Shown: positions 61,305 to 64,000 of the stretch, in pieces
Layout: each line of letters starts with the position of its first letter
Numbering within the stretch: position 1 is the stretch's first letter
From: Strigamia acuminata
Taxonomy: Eukaryota > Arthropoda > Chilopoda > Geophilomorpha > Linotaeniidae
Length of the DNA stretch: 64,000 nt
Reading direction: 5' to 3'
Assembly: GCA_949358305.1 (NCBI GenBank)
Contig: OX442314.1
Span: forward strand, 61,141,369 to 61,205,368
Position numbers and translations under genes: made by a program
The notes under the pieces: generated by a model
The model's database searches: none
Told to the model about the DNA's origin: nothing
Seen by the model: the letters and a program-made list of their open reading frames with translations, nothing else

Positions 61305-64000
61305 TCAATTCCAACAAAACTTTGAGGCTTTGCCGTGTTGTTGGTACGGTTTCTTAAATACTGCGGAAATATTTCGCACGAAATTTTCATCCGAATATTT
61401 AGGATTCGGCCTTTGCTCTCGTCGAGGACGAAGGCTAGTTCGCGGAACTACCGGTTGGGGTTTGCGGGGTTTTCGAGGTGTTTTCTTTGGAACTTCACCT
61501 CTTTTTAACGCCGCTTTCTTTTCTATAGCAGTTAAGCGTTGTCTATGTCTATGTTTAGACTTTGTGGGCGCAGATTTGTCAATCTGCACTGAAGTTGAGT
61601 CGGATAATTCCATTGGAATTTCTGAGGAAGTTTCAGGAATTAATTCCATTTCCTCAGCATCCGGAAGTTGATTACTTTCGTCCATCCATTTAGGATTTTC
61701 TTGAGGCGAGTAAGAGGCGGACTTTTGTCCTACTTTCCACGTCTCAATCGGGTATGACGGAGTATAGGGATACAACGCTTTAATATTTACTGATTTTTCA
61801 ATCGAACCATCAGCTAATTTGCGTAATTTATATGCTCCGCCTGGAAGTACTTTAGTAATTTCCCACGGTCCATCTCTCTTCTCAGCAAATCCAGCGGAGA
61901 TATTTTTATCTGCGCACGAGAGAATGTGAGTTTGTTTCCAAACTAAATCTCCAACTTCGAACTCCGTAATTACGAACTTTTGTTCGTGTATTTTTCGATG
62001 TCGTTCAAAATTCAATTGAATTCTGCGATGCATCTCTTGATGCGATCTGCGCAAAACATCCAATAGTACTCTGACATACTTCTCTGGATTGTTCTTGTCA
62101 AACGGATTGGCATGTTTGATAATCCTTGGGTCGAAGGGTAATGTTACGATTCTCCCCGTGTTGAGTAGCATCGGGCTTGAACCCGTTGCCGACGAAACGT
62201 TATTTCGCATTGCAAATGCGAATTCGTCTAGATATCTTGGCCATTGCGTGTGCACATCTGTGTACAAAGCCAGCATCGTCTTGATATCTCTATTGGCTCG
62301 CTCTGTCGGGTTCGCATGGGCATGATACGTGCTTGTATGGGACGGGCGAATGTTGTACATTTCGCAATACTCATTGTAAATATCGGAAACAAATTGTTTT
62401 CCGTTATCGCTCACAATCTTTTTGGGGTGTCCCCATCTGTTTGTAACAGATCTTAATTCTTGAACGCAGTTAGCGCTTGTGGCTTTGGTCAAAGCCTTAA
62501 TTTCAACGAACTTGGTACAATTGTCAATAATGACAAAGATATACTGGTTTTGGGACCTTCCCGCGGGTTTCGGGCCCATCAAGTCCATGTTAATACATTC
62601 CCAAGGATTGGTCATGTTGTGTGGTGTGTAAGGAGCTGCGTGCCTTTTCTGTTGAATAGGCTTGTACTGAGCACAGTGCGTGCAGCTTTTGACGTAGTTC
62701 CTGACACTTCTACTCACACCAGGCCAGAAATATATTAAACGCGTTTTCTCAAGCGTCTTACTCATCCCAGCGTGACCGCTTAGGGGGTGGCCATGACAAG
62801 CGAAGAGTACTCGTTTTACGAGTGAACTGGGTACAACGGCTTTAAAGCCGTTTCCCGAATCGTTTAATTCCTCTTCGAACGAAGGGTTAAAATAGATGAT
62901 CATTTGATCACCATCGACTTCTTTTTTGTCTAAACAATAGTTTTGGACTTTGTTTTTCCATTCTTTTATTTCAGATTGTGGTATCCCAACAACCTTGTCA
63001 TTCAATAAATATTCTCGAATGCGTTTGCATTCAGTATCTAGTAACTGAGCATCTATTATTTCTCTCCTTGTAGGAGGGACTTCTTTAAGTACTTCAGTCA
63101 ACGCACTGTACAAGGTTTCTTGTACTTCCTCCCCCTCCTTTTCTTCAGAACATTCTTTAGAATTTTCTGAAAAATAGGAACGCATACTAGCCAAAAATTC
63201 TCGTTTCTCTGGGGCACGATTTAGTGAAACAGAAGGATTTCCGTCCCACTCAGGCCAGTATTGTTTAATTTCGACAGGTTCCACATGATCTCGAAGAGGA
63301 ATGTCTTCCTCTGTTAGTGGGGCTCTAGAAAGTGCATCTGCAACTTGGTTAGCAGCACCTTTTCGAAAAACAATTTTAAAATTTCCACATTGGATTCTTA
63401 AGGCCCATCGGCCAAATTTCCCAGATGGTTCAGGCGTTCGCATCAACCATTTCAGTGCTTCTGCATCTGACTCTAAAGTGAATGTACCATATTCGAGATA
63501 TGGTTTAAATCGATCAATAGCCCACACGACTGCGAGACATTCGAGTTCCGGCGTTGTATAACGCTTCTTCGCTCCACGTAAAACTCTGCTTGCATAAGCT
63601 ACAGGTCTGGGTACAGAAATGTTTTTCTGCTTCTTTTCGTCGAATATATCGACGTCTTGGCAAAGGACAGCTCCTAAGCCTTCGTGAGAAGCGTCAGTCA
63701 TGACGACAAATGGCAGAGTCATGTCTGGTTTGTGTAGACAATTGTCGCCACAAAGTAGCTCTTTAATTTTATTAAAAGCTTCTGTCTGCTCATCTCCCCA
63801 TTCAAATGGAGTTTTCTCATTCATCATACGGGTGTATGGCGCGGCAATAGTTCCGTGATTTGGAACAAACTTCCTGAAGAAGTTAGTCATGCCGTGAAAG
63901 CGTTGAATGTCTTTAGCACACGTGGGGGTGGGGAATTTCATGATCGCCGATATTTTATCGGGATCACCGAAGAGACCTTCGGGTTTAATCCAGTGGCCCA
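61305..64000 (-). CDS. pol: large Gypsy pol, C-terminal part (RT end, RNase H, integrase), truncated by window
   Basis: Open through the window edge. Begins in the RT palm/thumb (GHWIKPEGLFGDPDKISAI, then FHGMTNFFRKFVPNH). Counting from the methionine at 63941: RNase H with MTDASHEGLGAVL near 88 and AVVWAIDRFKPYL; integrase zinc region H-x4-H (HGHPLSGHAG) with CTHC at about 382-418; catalytic D in NMDLMGP near 450, D in VSDNGKQF near 512 and E in NPTERANRDI near 545. The tail is basic and proline-rich (KKTPRKPRKPQP) and ends FCWN. Frame intact and all catalytic residues present. Confidence 0.95.
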   Translation of the reverse strand, partial: GHWIKPEGLFGDPDKISAIMKFPTPTCAKDIQRFHGMTNFFRKFVPNHGTIAAPYTRMMNEKTPFEWGDEQTEAFNKIKELLCGDNCLHKPDMTLPFVVMTDASHEGLGAVLCQDVDIFDEKKQKNISVPRPVAYASRVLRGAKKRYTTPELECLAVVWAIDRFKPYLEYGTFTLESDAEALKWLMRTPEPSGKFGRWALRIQCGNFKIVFRKGAANQVADALSRAPLTEEDIPLRDHVEPVEIKQYWPEWDGNPSVSLNRAPEKREFLASMRSYFSENSKECSEEKEGEEVQETLYSALTEVLKEVPPTRREIIDAQLLDTECKRIREYLLNDKVVGIPQSEIKEWKNKVQNYCLDKKEVDGDQMIIYFNPSFEEELNDSGNGFKAVVPSSLVKRVLFACHGHPLSGHAGMSKTLEKTRLIYFWPGVSRSVRNYVKSCTHCAQYKPIQQKRHAAPYTPHNMTNPWECINMDLMGPKPAGRSQNQYIFVIIDNCTKFVEIKALTKATSANCVQELRSVTNRWGHPKKIVSDNGKQFVSDIYNEYCEMYNIRPSHTSTYHAHANPTERANRDIKTMLALYTDVHTQWPRYLDEFAFAMRNNVSSATGSSPMLLNTGRIVTLPFDPRIIKHANPFDKNNPEKYVRVLLDVLRRSHQEMHRRIQLNFERHRKIHEQKFVITEFEVGDLVWKQTHILSCADKNISAGFAEKRDGPWEITKVLPGGAYKLRKLADGSIEKSVNIKALYPYTPSYPIETWKVGQKSASYSPQENPKWMDESNQLPDAEEMELIPETSSEIPMELSDSTSVQIDKSAPTKSKHRHRQRLTAIEKKAALKRGEVPKKTPRKPRKPQPVVPRTSLRPRREQRPNPKYSDENFVRNISAVFKKPYQQHGKASKFCWN

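Larger units (their letters stand above)
41221..64000 (-). mobile_element. large Ty3/Gypsy element, 3' portion, runs off the window
   Basis: On the minus strand, in order: pol C-terminal half (64000-61305), a noncoding stretch, a cysteine-rich ORF (60240-58723), a purine-rich tract and a long LTR ending at 41221. The left edge coincides with the point where the OATP-derived duplication stops inside a MITE terminus, which supports it as the true element end. The LTR is split by two younger elements. Confidence 0.75.

Overview
This window is animal nuclear DNA, almost certainly from an arthropod and probably a hexapod. It is AT-rich and intron-containing, with GT-AG splicing and many TIR elements. 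It holds two host genes of clear family: an organic-anion transporter (OATP/SLCO) and an amiloride-type DEG/ENaC (pickpocket-like) channel gene. Large Ty3/Gypsy, BEL/Pao and Ty1/Copia remains are also present. I see no bacterial, plant or viral genome features, no CRISPR and no tRNA or rRNA gene. I cannot name the species.

Layout. (1) 1-11.6 kb: intergenic, AT-rich, with minisatellites, several MITE-like inverted-repeat elements and one minus-strand ORF (4050-5066) that holds a tandem duplication of a copia-type aspartic-protease domain. (2) 11.8-21.5 kb: a complete ten-exon OATP gene on the plus strand. The exons add up to 2169 nt (722 residues plus stop) with all phases consistent. Introns hold a huge GCAATATT-type array and several MITEs. 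(3) 23.4-30.4 kb: a minus-strand DEG/ENaC gene. One exon encodes, without a stop, the second membrane helix of one channel subunit followed by the first membrane helix of a second, so it appears to be a two-module fused channel. (4) 31.3-32.1 kb: a TIR element that has captured a leucine-rich-repeat (chaoptin-like) coding fragment. (5) 32.7-36.1 kb: a solo LTR and a broken copia element. (6) 36.2-41.2 kb: a second copy of the OATP 3' UTR and downstream DNA, interrupted by a 2.2 kb TA-flanked TIR element and by an inverted solo LTR with a clear target duplication. (7) 41.2-64.0 kb: the 3' part of a large minus-strand Gypsy element that runs off the window. Its inferred long LTR (start at 57970 on the minus strand, end at 41221) was broken by a young plus-strand Gypsy (42332-50790) and a young BEL (51269-57798). 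The interior shown holds the pol C-terminal half and, 3' of pol, an unidentified cysteine-rich ORF in the position normally occupied by env.

How it fits together. The two host genes are independent membrane-protein genes; the rest is a history of insertions. The order of events can be read from target duplications and empty sites: OATP 3' duplication, then TIR element, solo LTR and large Gypsy, then Gypsy-1 and BEL into that Gypsy's LTR. LTR pairs of the last two are nearly or fully identical by eye, so they are recent and have intact reading frames.
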